Shown in pieces: positions 15,919 through 23,434 of a stretch of 29,237 nt of DNA. The stretch is from RPQK01 sp041946865 (GTDB taxonomy: Bacteria > Acidobacteriota > UBA6911 > RPQK01). The stretch's first letter is position 1. The number at the start of each line of letters is the position of its first letter. The stretch spans positions 1 to 29,237 of the forward strand of contig JBHGBF010000040.1 in assembly GCA_041946865.1 (NCBI GenBank). The letters are read 5' to 3'. The position numbers were made by a program, and so were the translations under genes. Below the pieces are notes generated by a model. The model saw only the letters and a list, made by a program, of their open reading frames with translations. It was not told the DNA's origin and did not search any database.

Positions 15919-15947
15919 GCCGAATAGACGGAGAAGGAGGAGAGACT

Positions 15948-16373
15948 ATGCGTAGCGTCAATCACGCACGCGTTTTCCTCAGCGCTCTTGCAGGTGGCGT
16001 GGTTTGGTTCGTGTGGAGCTCGGTGGTAAACCTGTTCGGGATAGGCGGCCGTTATGCCGAGTTACAGGCGGCCGGCATCGTCCTCCAGGAGCCGCGCTAT
16101 CCTGTCTTTGCGGGCATCTGGATCGTGATGCTTTTCCTCCTGTCCTACATCATATCCTGGCTTTATGCCGGACTGCGGGCCTGCTACGGGCCCGGAATTC
16201 TGACGGCCCTGGCTCTCGGCCTGCTGGTCGGCTTCCTGGCCGGTTTCCCGATGAACTTCGCCCTGGCGACGTGGTTCCCCATTTCACGCATGTTTCCGTT
16301 GTGGTGGACGTTCGACCTGTGGCTGGGATCGGTGCTCGCAGCCCTGACGGCCGCGTGGGTGTACCGCGATTAG
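15948..16373 (+). CDS. Small four-helix membrane protein of unknown function
   Basis: 141 aa with four hydrophobic segments (about residues 8-28, 50-72, 82-103 and 115-137) and little else. A very strong ribosome binding site (GGAGGAG, 15936-15942) precedes the ATG. I do not recognise the family. It starts 29 bp after the hybrid kinase in the same direction and may be its co-transcribed companion, for example a membrane partner for a soluble kinase, but this rests on position only. Confidence 0.75.
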   Translation: MRSVNHARVFLSALAGGVVWFVWSSVVNLFGIGGRYAELQAAGIVLQEPRYPVFAGIWIVMLFLLSYIISWLYAGLRACYGPGILTALALGLLVGFLAGFPMNFALATWFPISRMFPLWWTFDLWLGSVLAALTAAWVYRD

Positions 16374-16400
16374 TCAGGCCTCATGGGCCGTAACGGATTA

Positions 16401-16456
16401 GCCCAGGCCGGAGCGCTTTGCGCGAAGCCTGGGTCGGAAAACCCGCCTCAAGGCGG
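16401..16456. repeat. REP-like double-hairpin intergenic repeat
   Basis: There are two inverted repeats: GCCCAGGC (16401-16408) with GCCTGGGT (16427-16434), and CCGCCT (16443-16448) with AGGCGG (16451-16456). This layout, with a GGCGGAACTACAAAC-like tail, resembles dispersed repeats I recall from environmental genomes; that recollection could not be verified. It lies in the 143-bp gap between converging genes and may act as a bidirectional terminator. Confidence 0.6.
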
Positions 16457-16516
16457 AACTACAAACAGAATGCGGCCGGCGGCTCGGCTACGCGACTCCA
16501 GCTGCCAAGGACGATC

Positions 16517-17977
16517 CTACCGCTTCACCGTCCGGACAAGCTCGCCGTTCTTGCGCCGGATGTTCACTGTCAAAGGCATCCCGCCCGGCACAGCGTGGGT
16601 CGCACAGGAAAGGCAAGGGTCATAGGCCCGAAACGCCATCTCGACCCGGTTTAACAAGCCTTCCCGGACCTCCTCTCCCTTGACAAACTCTCGAGCCGCC
16701 TTCTTGATGGAAGCGCTGATCGACCCTGCGTTGTTTTGAGTGGCCACAATGAGATTGACCTTGGTAATCAGTCCCTGGCCGTCAGTCTCATAGTGGTGGA
16801 TCAAGGTTCCGCGCGGCGCCTCTACGCAACCGATCCCCTTTCCCGTCAGGCGGAACTGCATATTGCGAATATCCTTGCTGGTCAGCAAGGGATCGCGCGC
16901 GATGATGGCATTGTGCTCAGCGGCTTGCAGAGCGCAGATCAACCGGGCCCAATGGGTAGCCAGGGTATGATGAGACGGCTTTCCGCCGAGCGTCTCGTAC
17001 ATGAGTTCATACTCTTTCTGAGCTTCCGGCGTCTTCATCCCGTCCGCGACGTTCAAACGGGCCAGGGGCGCCACGCGAAACAAAGAAGTGTCGTCGCCTT
17101 CCTGGAGTCCCCGCCATCCCAACTGGCGCAGGTAGCTGAACCGGACGTAGGTCCACGGTTCCACCCACTCTCCGATGTAGTCGATGTAATCCTCAGGCTT
17201 GAACGTCACGAAGTGACGGCCCTGCGGGTCAACGACCCGTATATTGCCGTCGTAGAAATTGACCTTGCCCTCCTGGTCGACCAAGGCCATGTAGTAGGTC
17301 TTCAGGGCATAGGCCTCGTTCAGAATCAGATTAAGATAGTCGGGCTGCTTCAGCACGAGATCCCGGAAGAGCTGAAGGGCAAGCTTCGCAAACTCGACTG
17401 AGAAATCAGCCGTTTCAATGATCCACTTCCGATCCTCCTCCGATACGCCCCGCGGCACTCCGCCCGGCAGGCCCCCTTCAGGATGCGGAGCTTTGCTGAA
17501 AATATGCCGGATGATATCGCGGTTGCGCTTGCGCACCTCGATGACTTTCAGGCCGATTTCCTTGCCGACCTTGGCAATGACGCCGAGCACGTTCCGTTCG
17601 CTTGGGTCCGCGTCGGGACCGAGGATGAAGTCAGGAGCAGCGAGGAAGAAGAAGTGCACATAATGGTCTTCGATATAGAAGGCATTGAACTCCAGCTGCC
17701 GAATCAGTTTGGCGGTGGCGGTCGGCTCCACTCCAAAAACCTGGTCCAGGGCTTTCACCGAAGCCATGTGATGGGCCGAAGGGCAGACGCCGCAGATATT
17801 CGGCACAATCCGGGGCATTTCCTCGGCCGGCCGGCCGATGCAGAACTTCTCGAAGCCGCGCAGCTCTTCTACCTGCCAGATCGCATCGGCCACCGTTCCG
17901 GCATCGTCCAGGAAGATCTCAATCTTGCCGTGGCCTTCCAATCTGGTTATGGGGTTGATCGTGATCCTCTTAGTCAT
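16517..17977 (-). CDS. mvhA: [NiFe] hydrogenase large subunit, group 3 (Mvh-like)
   Basis: 486 aa cytosolic catalytic subunit that splits or forms H2 at a Ni-Fe(CN)2CO site. The N-terminal ligand motif is C62-G-V-C65 in PNICGVCPSAHH, with Asn where many groups have Arg. The C-terminal motif is DPCLSCATH (C455, C458, H461), followed by a 25-residue tail that a maturation protease must remove. Length and motifs fit group 3 rather than the membrane uptake groups. The start overlaps the small-subunit stop by 4 bp, so translation is coupled. It is the last gene of a four-gene operon with small subunit, MvhD and a flavoprotein. No hyp genes or maturation protease are in the window. Group 3c is my best placement; 3b/3d cannot be excluded without a tree. 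Confidence 0.93.
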   Translation of the reverse strand: MTKRITINPITRLEGHGKIEIFLDDAGTVADAIWQVEELRGFEKFCIGRPAEEMPRIVPNICGVCPSAHHMASVKALDQVFGVEPTATAKLIRQLEFNAFYIEDHYVHFFFLAAPDFILGPDADPSERNVLGVIAKVGKEIGLKVIEVRKRNRDIIRHIFSKAPHPEGGLPGGVPRGVSEEDRKWIIETADFSVEFAKLALQLFRDLVLKQPDYLNLILNEAYALKTYYMALVDQEGKVNFYDGNIRVVDPQGRHFVTFKPEDYIDYIGEWVEPWTYVRFSYLRQLGWRGLQEGDDTSLFRVAPLARLNVADGMKTPEAQKEYELMYETLGGKPSHHTLATHWARLICALQAAEHNAIIARDPLLTSKDIRNMQFRLTGKGIGCVEAPRGTLIHHYETDGQGLITKVNLIVATQNNAGSISASIKKAAREFVKGEEVREGLLNRVEMAFRAYDPCLSCATHAVPGGMPLTVNIRRKNGELVRTVKR

Positions 17978-18954
17978 AGGTTCTCCCTGACCTTGCTCCT
18001 TTTGCCGAGTATGGAAGAGGGCTGAGTAAAGCGATACAGATACCCGACCGGATCATGAAACCGGTCCGTGATCGACTGGACCTGTTCGTCAGTCGTCGCC
18101 CTGACCAGCGAGGCGAAGGCCGAAAGGAACTTCGCTCCCGCATCCTCCACCCCCTCCACGGGACCGAAGCATCCTCGGCAGGGGGTATTGATCCTGAGGC
18201 AGGTCTCGCCGCAGCCTCCCCGGGTGGCTGGACCCATGCAGATGACTCCCTCCACGAGGAAGCAAACGTGAGTGCCGACTTCCACCTCATGCGGCCGCTT
18301 GATTTCCTTGATATCGATCCGCGGCGGTTTGGTGTTGTTTCGCGGACAGCTTTCACACAGCGCCTTGTGCGGAGCAAGCGCAGCGCCGCGCGGAGGCAGT
18401 TTGCCTTCGAGCACCGCGCCGACGGCATGCGCGATCAAGTCAGGAGGCGGGGGGCAGCCGGGCAGGTAGTAATCGACCGGAATCACCTGGTTGAGCGCGT
18501 AGACATGGTCCAGGATCTCGGGCAGCGTCAGGGTCTGGCCATCGACGGTTGTCTCAGGCTGCGGTGGCTGTCCTTTCGGGTTCTCGACAGTCGGCGAGTC
18601 GCGATAGACCCACTTCAGGATGCTGTCTCGCCCGCAGAAATTCGCGAGACCGGTCGTACCGCCAAAACAGGCACAGGACCCGAAAGCCAGGACGATCTGT
18701 GACTTCGACCTGAGCAGCCGGGCCATCTCCTCATGTTCCGAATTCCGGACATTCCCGTGGATGATGCTCAGTGTAATGGAGCCGTCCGGCAGGCGCTTGA
18801 TGGCCTCGTATTTCGCGTCGATTGCCAGCGGCCACAGAACGATTTCGACGGCCGAAGCCACGTCGAGAAGGACCTCGTTGAGGTCGACAATCGCCTCGTC
18901 ACAGCCTCCGCACGCGCCCAGCCAGTAAATGGCGATTTTGGGTTTCATAGTCAT
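17974..18954 (-). CDS. mvhG: [NiFe] hydrogenase small subunit (MvhG-like)
   Basis: 326 aa Fe-S subunit that wires the active site to the electron-transfer partners. The proximal cluster motif begins with C15 and C18 (GACGGCDEA) and continues with FGSCACFGG and LPGCPPPP. The C-terminal part has further cysteine sets (LCESCPRN; GGCGETCLRINTPCRGCFGPV) for the medial and distal clusters. There is no Tat signal, so the complex is cytoplasmic. An ATG at 18948 is an alternative start. It lies 77 bp downstream of the MvhD gene; that gap shows no obvious promoter. It overlaps the large subunit by 4 bp. Confidence 0.93.
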   Translation of the reverse strand: MTMKPKIAIYWLGACGGCDEAIVDLNEVLLDVASAVEIVLWPLAIDAKYEAIKRLPDGSITLSIIHGNVRNSEHEEMARLLRSKSQIVLAFGSCACFGGTTGLANFCGRDSILKWVYRDSPTVENPKGQPPQPETTVDGQTLTLPEILDHVYALNQVIPVDYYLPGCPPPPDLIAHAVGAVLEGKLPPRGAALAPHKALCESCPRNNTKPPRIDIKEIKRPHEVEVGTHVCFLVEGVICMGPATRGGCGETCLRINTPCRGCFGPVEGVEDAGAKFLSAFASLVRATTDEQVQSITDRFHDPVGYLYRFTQPSSILGKRSKVRENL

Positions 18955-19031
18955 CGTTTTCTGCTTTCTCGTCGAATATCACCGCGCCCTGGGCAGGCAA
19001 GATGTCGTGCACTCCCAAGGCGCATTGGAAT

Positions 19032-19457
19032 TCAGCATTTCCAGGCCTCCACCGCCTGGCCGTTGATCTTGACCGGCCCGAGTTGCCTCAGTTCCCTCGC
19101 CATGTTCTGAATGAGCTTGGGAATGGTGTCACCTTCCGGATCGGTGCCGAGCTCCATGCGCAGGCGACGAGGATCAATCCCGTGACTGAGCAGAACCTTG
19201 TGAAGGAGACGGACTTTCTTTCTGGTCTGGTAGTTGCCGTCCTGAAAATGGCAGTCCCCGTCCGGACAACCGAGGATCAAGATGCCGTCGGCTCCTTCCC
19301 TGAAAGCCTCCAGTATGTGAGTGCTGTCCAGCTTCCCGGTACAGACAACCGGAACCCAGTGCTTGATTCTGACGCTTAAAACGTCCCGTCCGGTCAGATA
19401 TCCCCAACCGAAACAACAGGAGAAACAGACTATCTTCGGCTCGTACGGTTGCACCAT
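19032..19457 (-). CDS. mvhD: MvhD-like hydrogenase iron-sulfur subunit
   Basis: 141 aa. It matches the MvhD family, whose [2Fe-2S] subunit passes electrons between Mvh hydrogenase and the HdrA flavoprotein. Visible blocks: KIVCFSCCFGWGYL, VVCTGKLDSTHILEAFREGADGILILGCPDGDCHFQDGNY and VRLLHKVL. Cysteines are at 11, 14, 15, 39, 64, 69 and 141. The usual N-terminal CNWC-type motif is replaced by CCFGWGY, so the cluster ligands may be shifted. The gene is 10 bp downstream of the flavoprotein gene and upstream of the small subunit, so it is placed exactly where it would link them. Confidence 0.9.
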   Translation of the reverse strand: MVQPYEPKIVCFSCCFGWGYLTGRDVLSVRIKHWVPVVCTGKLDSTHILEAFREGADGILILGCPDGDCHFQDGNYQTRKKVRLLHKVLLSHGIDPRRLRMELGTDPEGDTIPKLIQNMARELRQLGPVKINGQAVEAWKC

Positions 19458-19467
19458 ACAGCTCCTT

Positions 19468-21264
19468 TCAGGCTCTCAGTTCCGCATAAGTGGTGTTGAT
19501 CTTCTGCTCCATCGTGTCACCAGTCATTTTGCGCGCCTGAGACGGGCAGGCCACCACGCACATCCCGCACGCTTTGCAGCGGAACACGTCCGTGGAAGAG
19601 ATCATCCTGCCCTCCTTGTACCGCGATTCTGCGGCGCCGTAATAGCAGATCGACGCACAGATACCGCAGCCGCTGCAAACGTCTTCGTTGACTTCCACGG
19701 TCGGCAGGCTGTTCTGTATTTCAACGGCCAGGCAGGCTTTGCAGGATACACAAGGACCGCAGCGGGCGCAGCGTTTGGCTTCTTCAATCGCTTCCTTGAG
19801 CGAGAAGCCCCGCTCAAACAGCTGGAAATGAAGCCTCTTCTCGGGTGGAATCCAAACGACTTCGGGCTCGTGTTTGTAAACGCGACGATAGGGAATGTCC
19901 TGAGCTTCGTACTGGCGCTTGCGCCCCGCTTTCATGTCCAGGCCGCGCAAGTAGCGCTCGATCGACTCGGCGGCGACCAGGCCTTCGTGCATGGCCTCCA
20001 CCATAAAACCGATTCGCCGCATGTCGCCTCCGATGAAGACCCAGTCCTTGTTGCGGCTCTGAAGCGTGAGGGGATCGACTGCCAGTCCTCCCTTGTCGTT
20101 CAGCAGACCCTCCTGTTGCAGAAACGAGCGATCCGGCCCTTGGCCCACCGTGATCATCAGCACGTCACCTTCGACGCTGATGGAATCGGTGGGATCGAAT
20201 TGCGGGTTGAAGCCCTTGTCATCAAAGACACTGGAGCAGAGCGGGCACTCGATTTTCTGGAATTTGCCCCCTTGCCCGATGATCTTCCTGACGCCGCGGG
20301 AATAGATGATCCGGATCCCTTCCTCCCAGGCGCCCTTGATCTCGTCCTCGTCCGCGGGAATCCCGTCCCGGCTTGATTTATCGGAACACTCCAGGCAGAT
20401 CACGCTGGTTTCAGCGCCGAGGCGGCAGGCTGTCCGCGCCACGTCGAAGGCGACGTTGCCGCCGCCGATGACGATGACCTTTTTCCCACGAAAATAGCCC
20501 GATTGGATGTTCCCGTGGCTGACTTCGTACAGGAAGGTCTGGCCGTACATGACTCCGGACAGCTCCTGGCCCTCCACTTTCTCGTGACCATAAGTCAGGA
20601 TGCGCGGCAGCGGAGTGCCTTTGGCGATGAAGACCGCCTTGAATCCGTCCTTCTTCAGTTTGTCCAGCGTGAGCTTCCCGTCCCCGATCCGGGCGTTCAG
20701 TTTCACGTCGGCTTCACAAATCCGGACCAGGTTGTTGACTGCCGAGGTAAGAACATCTTCCGGCAAGCGATAGTGCGGAATCAGCCAGAGAGCGCCACCT
20801 AGCCGGTCCGAGGCCTCGAAGATCGTGACCCTGTACCCTCGCCGGCTGAGGTCGTAGGCCGCCATCAATCCGGCAGGACCGCCGCCTACCACCGCCACGT
20901 TTTCCTTTGTCTTTTCGATGTTTAGCTCTTCCTTGGTGCGGATCTGATCGATGTAGTGATCGGATATGAAGCGCTTGAGCAGACGCCTCCTGATCGCGCC
21001 ACCTTTCTCCTGATAGTTGCATTCCAGCTCGCAAAGCCCGCAGACATAGCCGCAGACAGGAAAGAGCGGGTTCCTGTCATACAGGTAGTCGCCGATCTGG
21101 ATGATCCCCTGAAGGGCCTCGTCAGGATCCAGCGGCAGCATCGAGATCAGAACATTGGTACGCTGGATGTCTTCGTTGATGGGGCATTTCATCTGGCAAG
21201 GCGGGAGAAACTGCTTGAGTGCCTCCTCGGCCGACGCAGACCCTGAATTCACGACCTTCCACAT
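19468..21264 (-). CDS. GltD/NfnB-like FAD-NAD(P) Fe-S oxidoreductase of the hydrogenase operon
   Basis: 598 aa from the ATG at 21264, preceded by GAGGAGG about 10 bases upstream; a longer frame from 21396 is rejected. Domains in order: N-terminal Fe-S domain of GltD type (C23, C27; then VCGYVCGLCELEC), FAD Rossmann motif VVGGGPAGLMAAYDL (about residue 125), NAD(P) Rossmann motif VIGGGNVAFDVARTACRLG (about 290), and the GGD motif closing the FAD site (FIGGDMRR). The C-terminus is cysteine-rich: CARCGPCVSCKAC, then two ferredoxin-like [4Fe-4S] motifs (CSGCGICASIC and CKACGMCVVACP). It probably couples NAD(P)H, and perhaps ferredoxin, to the hydrogenase through MvhD, taking the place of HdrA. 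It is the first gene of the operon. The partner nucleotide (NADH or NADPH) cannot be told by eye. Confidence 0.88.
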   Translation of the reverse strand: MWKVVNSGSASAEEALKQFLPPCQMKCPINEDIQRTNVLISMLPLDPDEALQGIIQIGDYLYDRNPLFPVCGYVCGLCELECNYQEKGGAIRRRLLKRFISDHYIDQIRTKEELNIEKTKENVAVVGGGPAGLMAAYDLSRRGYRVTIFEASDRLGGALWLIPHYRLPEDVLTSAVNNLVRICEADVKLNARIGDGKLTLDKLKKDGFKAVFIAKGTPLPRILTYGHEKVEGQELSGVMYGQTFLYEVSHGNIQSGYFRGKKVIVIGGGNVAFDVARTACRLGAETSVICLECSDKSSRDGIPADEDEIKGAWEEGIRIIYSRGVRKIIGQGGKFQKIECPLCSSVFDDKGFNPQFDPTDSISVEGDVLMITVGQGPDRSFLQQEGLLNDKGGLAVDPLTLQSRNKDWVFIGGDMRRIGFMVEAMHEGLVAAESIERYLRGLDMKAGRKRQYEAQDIPYRRVYKHEPEVVWIPPEKRLHFQLFERGFSLKEAIEEAKRCARCGPCVSCKACLAVEIQNSLPTVEVNEDVCSGCGICASICYYGAAESRYKEGRMISSTDVFRCKACGMCVVACPSQARKMTGDTMEQKINTTYAELRA

Positions 21265-21472
21265 GGGCGGTTTCCTCCTCGACCTGAGCACCTTAGCAGG
21301 ACTCGTAATTGTTTGCAACTTAATGACATAGCTAAAATGCGGAGCCGATTTGATGAAAACAGCAAAGAGGTTATTTCGAGGTGTTAGGAAGTTCATCGCC
21401 CAGGCCGGCGAATGACGCGAAGGACACGGATCGCCATTATTCGTCCTGGGACCCGGGATGTAGGCTTTTTCA

Positions 21473-21566
21473 ACGCTGCCGCGGATTGCCGCTGCCGCTG
21501 ATCGGCGCGGATTGGCGCTGCCGCGGATTGGCGCGGATCGGCGCTAGATCAGCGCTGATCCGCGGC
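21473..21566. repeat. CGCGGAT-type repeat array with long hairpin
   Basis: Several imperfect units of GCTGCCGCGGATT/GGCGCGGATC type, related to 12128-12188. At its end, CGCGGATCGGCGCT (21532-21545) pairs with AGCGCTGATCCGCG (21551-21564) around a 5-base loop, with one G:T-type mismatch. The hairpin lies 5 bases beyond the stop of the Gfo/Idh gene. No U-tract follows on the minus strand, so it is not a classical terminator, but it could protect the mRNA 3' end. Confidence 0.75.
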
Positions 21567-21569
21567 AAG

Positions 21570-22841
21570 CTACATCACGATCCGCTCCTTCTGCGGATCG
21601 AAATGGGCGACCTTCCCGTTTTTGAAGCCCCACATGCCCATAATGAGCGGTGTCTGGGTTCGATAGGCCAGTTCGACTCCCGAGTAAGTCTCCTTCCGGC
21701 GCGAGCGGCAGCAGTCCAGGAAGTTCTGCCAGTGCCCGGTCAGGTCCTGATCGCGCTCAATCGGGAACCGGCGCTCTTTACCGGTCTCTTCCAACGGGAT
21801 GAAGACGATTTCCTTTCCCGAGACAGTCAGCGTGCCATCCCATCCGCGGATGACCGGGACCCGGCTTTCGGCGCCTCGTCCCTGGTTGAGTGGATTGCAG
21901 AACGTGTTTCCCTGAGTTCCGAGTACCGCGATCGTCAATCCCTCAGCGTAGTCGATCAGCATGTTGAAAGTGTCGGGCACCTCTCGCTCGTCGTAACGGA
22001 ACTTGCCGCCCGTCGCGACAACGGTCGACGGCATACCGAGGTCGAGGATGCTGATCACCGGGGTGAGCGAGTGTGGATAAAGGTCCGTGACCGGTCCTCC
22101 GGCGTAGTCTTCGTACATCCGCCAGCGGAAAAACCGGCTCACGTCAAAGGGCCTTTTGGGTGAGTCACCCAAAAAGGCTTCCCAGTTCAGATCCCGCCCG
22201 GGTACGGCATGCGGGTCATCGATCGGCATTCCGCGTTCGCCCCAGTCGCCGACGCGGAAGTACCCGCACTCGACGTGGATCGGTTTTCCGATCATGCCCT
22301 CTTTGACCATCTGCTTCATCTGGGCCCAAGCCCCATCGGACATTCCCTGAGTGCCCAGCTGGAAAACCCTGTCTGACTTTCGAACCACGTTCGTGAGTTG
22401 CTTGATCAGGTCGAACTGGCGCCAGTGAGTCACCGGCTTCTCGCAATAGACATCCTTCCCGGCCTTGATCGCGTCGATCGCCTGGTAGCCGTGATGGTGA
22501 TCCGGGGTGGAGATGCAGACCACGTCGACGTTCGGATCGGCCAGAAGCTGCCTGTAATCCGAGTACAGCTTTGCATCCAGTCCGGCGGCCGCCTTTTCCA
22601 TCCGCGGGCGGTAGACGTCGTTGACGGCGACGATTTCGAGGTTCGCTCCTTTGTTTTTCAGGTAAGCGATGGTTTTCAGGTGCGCATCCGCGCGGGAACC
22701 GGTCCCGATCATCCCGATACCCACCCGGTCGTTGGCGCCCAGGACCGGACGCCTGGCTGAACCGATACCGACGGTGCTCAGGAGCCCGGCCGAGGCACCC
22801 TTTTCAAGAAAGGCACGACGAGTAATGTCCCTCGCAGTCAT
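21570..22841 (-). CDS. Tat-exported Gfo/Idh/MocA-family oxidoreductase
   Basis: 423 aa. The N-terminus has a Tat signal (TRRAFLEKG followed by a hydrophobic stretch to about residue 30), so the protein is folded with cofactor and then exported. The Rossmann fold starts at about residue 40 (IGMIGTGSRA) with the CEKPVTH motif of the family near residue 135, containing the conserved Lys. The C-terminal alpha/beta domain is typical of the large secreted Gfo/Idh group common in Planctomycetota, Bacteroidota and Acidobacteriota. Such enzymes oxidise or epimerise sugars or open glycosidic bonds by redox chemistry; the substrate is unknown. A GGGAGGG ribosome binding site precedes the start. The zinc-ribbon gene lies 75 bp upstream on the same strand. 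Confidence 0.92.
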   Translation of the reverse strand: MTARDITRRAFLEKGASAGLLSTVGIGSARRPVLGANDRVGIGMIGTGSRADAHLKTIAYLKNKGANLEIVAVNDVYRPRMEKAAAGLDAKLYSDYRQLLADPNVDVVCISTPDHHHGYQAIDAIKAGKDVYCEKPVTHWRQFDLIKQLTNVVRKSDRVFQLGTQGMSDGAWAQMKQMVKEGMIGKPIHVECGYFRVGDWGERGMPIDDPHAVPGRDLNWEAFLGDSPKRPFDVSRFFRWRMYEDYAGGPVTDLYPHSLTPVISILDLGMPSTVVATGGKFRYDEREVPDTFNMLIDYAEGLTIAVLGTQGNTFCNPLNQGRGAESRVPVIRGWDGTLTVSGKEIVFIPLEETGKERRFPIERDQDLTGHWQNFLDCCRSRRKETYSGVELAYRTQTPLIMGMWGFKNGKVAHFDPQKERIVM

Positions 22842-22916
22842 GATCGCCCTCCCCTCAGCCCGCTGCGCAGCTTGTGAAGACCTGGCAGAACTGCACCCAA
22901 CCTGTGCCGTCTGCCA

Positions 22917-23258
22917 CTATTGCGAGAGGCCGAGCAGCTTCCGGAAGATGCCCTTCCGTTCCTCAGCTTTCTTCTGGAGCAGTTCCTCCACTTCGCCTCG
23001 TTCGAAAAAGACTCCTTCGCAAAGGGTGCAGACATCGACCTTGATCCCATGAAGGTCCTTCTCGACCAGGCTGTGGCCGCAGCGCGGGCATCTCATCCAA
23101 TGGAGCTTCTTGAGCTCCTCGCGTTTGCGTTCCTCTTCCCGGGCCATTTCTTCGCGGATCTTCGCTTCTCTTTTTCGCCTGATCTCCTCGAGCAGCTTCT
23201 TCTCGTTCTCGTGGAACCACTGATCAGCGCGCCTTTGCGCATCTTTGTCGACGACCAT
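22917..23258 (-). CDS. Zinc-ribbon (zf-TFIIB) protein with N-terminal coiled coil
   Basis: 113 aa. Residues 8-52 are highly charged and helical (RRKREAKIREEMAREEERKR), probably a coiled coil. A zinc ribbon follows with C57, C60, C77 and C80 (CPRCG and VDVCTLCEGVFFERGEVEEL), the signature of the bacterial zf-TFIIB family. The cellular role is not known. A good ribosome binding site (GGAGGGG) precedes the ATG. It may be co-transcribed with the Gfo/Idh gene downstream. Confidence 0.85.
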   Translation of the reverse strand: MVVDKDAQRRADQWFHENEKKLLEEIRRKREAKIREEMAREEERKREELKKLHWMRCPRCGHSLVEKDLHGIKVDVCTLCEGVFFERGEVEELLQKKAEERKGIFRKLLGLSQ

Positions 23259-23434
23259 TTCTGCCCCTCCTTGAGGCGCGGGGTCGGAATACGGCTCGCA
23301 CGACCAGACGCGAGCCCGTCAACCGCCGCTGAGTCTTTCACATTTTTGCAGAGGCGGTCCAGGCTGACAAGATAATGCTTTTTTCTCTGCGCGCCGGTCT
23401 TATCCGAGTAAAATAGCGCGGACACGGGAAAGAC

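Noticed and set aside
19321..20376. 351-codon plus-strand open frame over the hydrogenase flavoprotein and MvhD genes
   Set aside because: It is antisense to two well-supported genes and its translation has no family resemblance.
21299..21400. FNR-like site upstream of the hydrogenase operon
   Set aside because: TTGCAACTTAATGACA in this AT-rich stretch is only loosely similar to the TTGAY-N4-RTCAA pattern; the half-sites do not match.
21473..21566. CRISPR array
   Set aside because: Units are imperfect, short and directly adjacent, with no regular unique spacers, and no cas gene is nearby.
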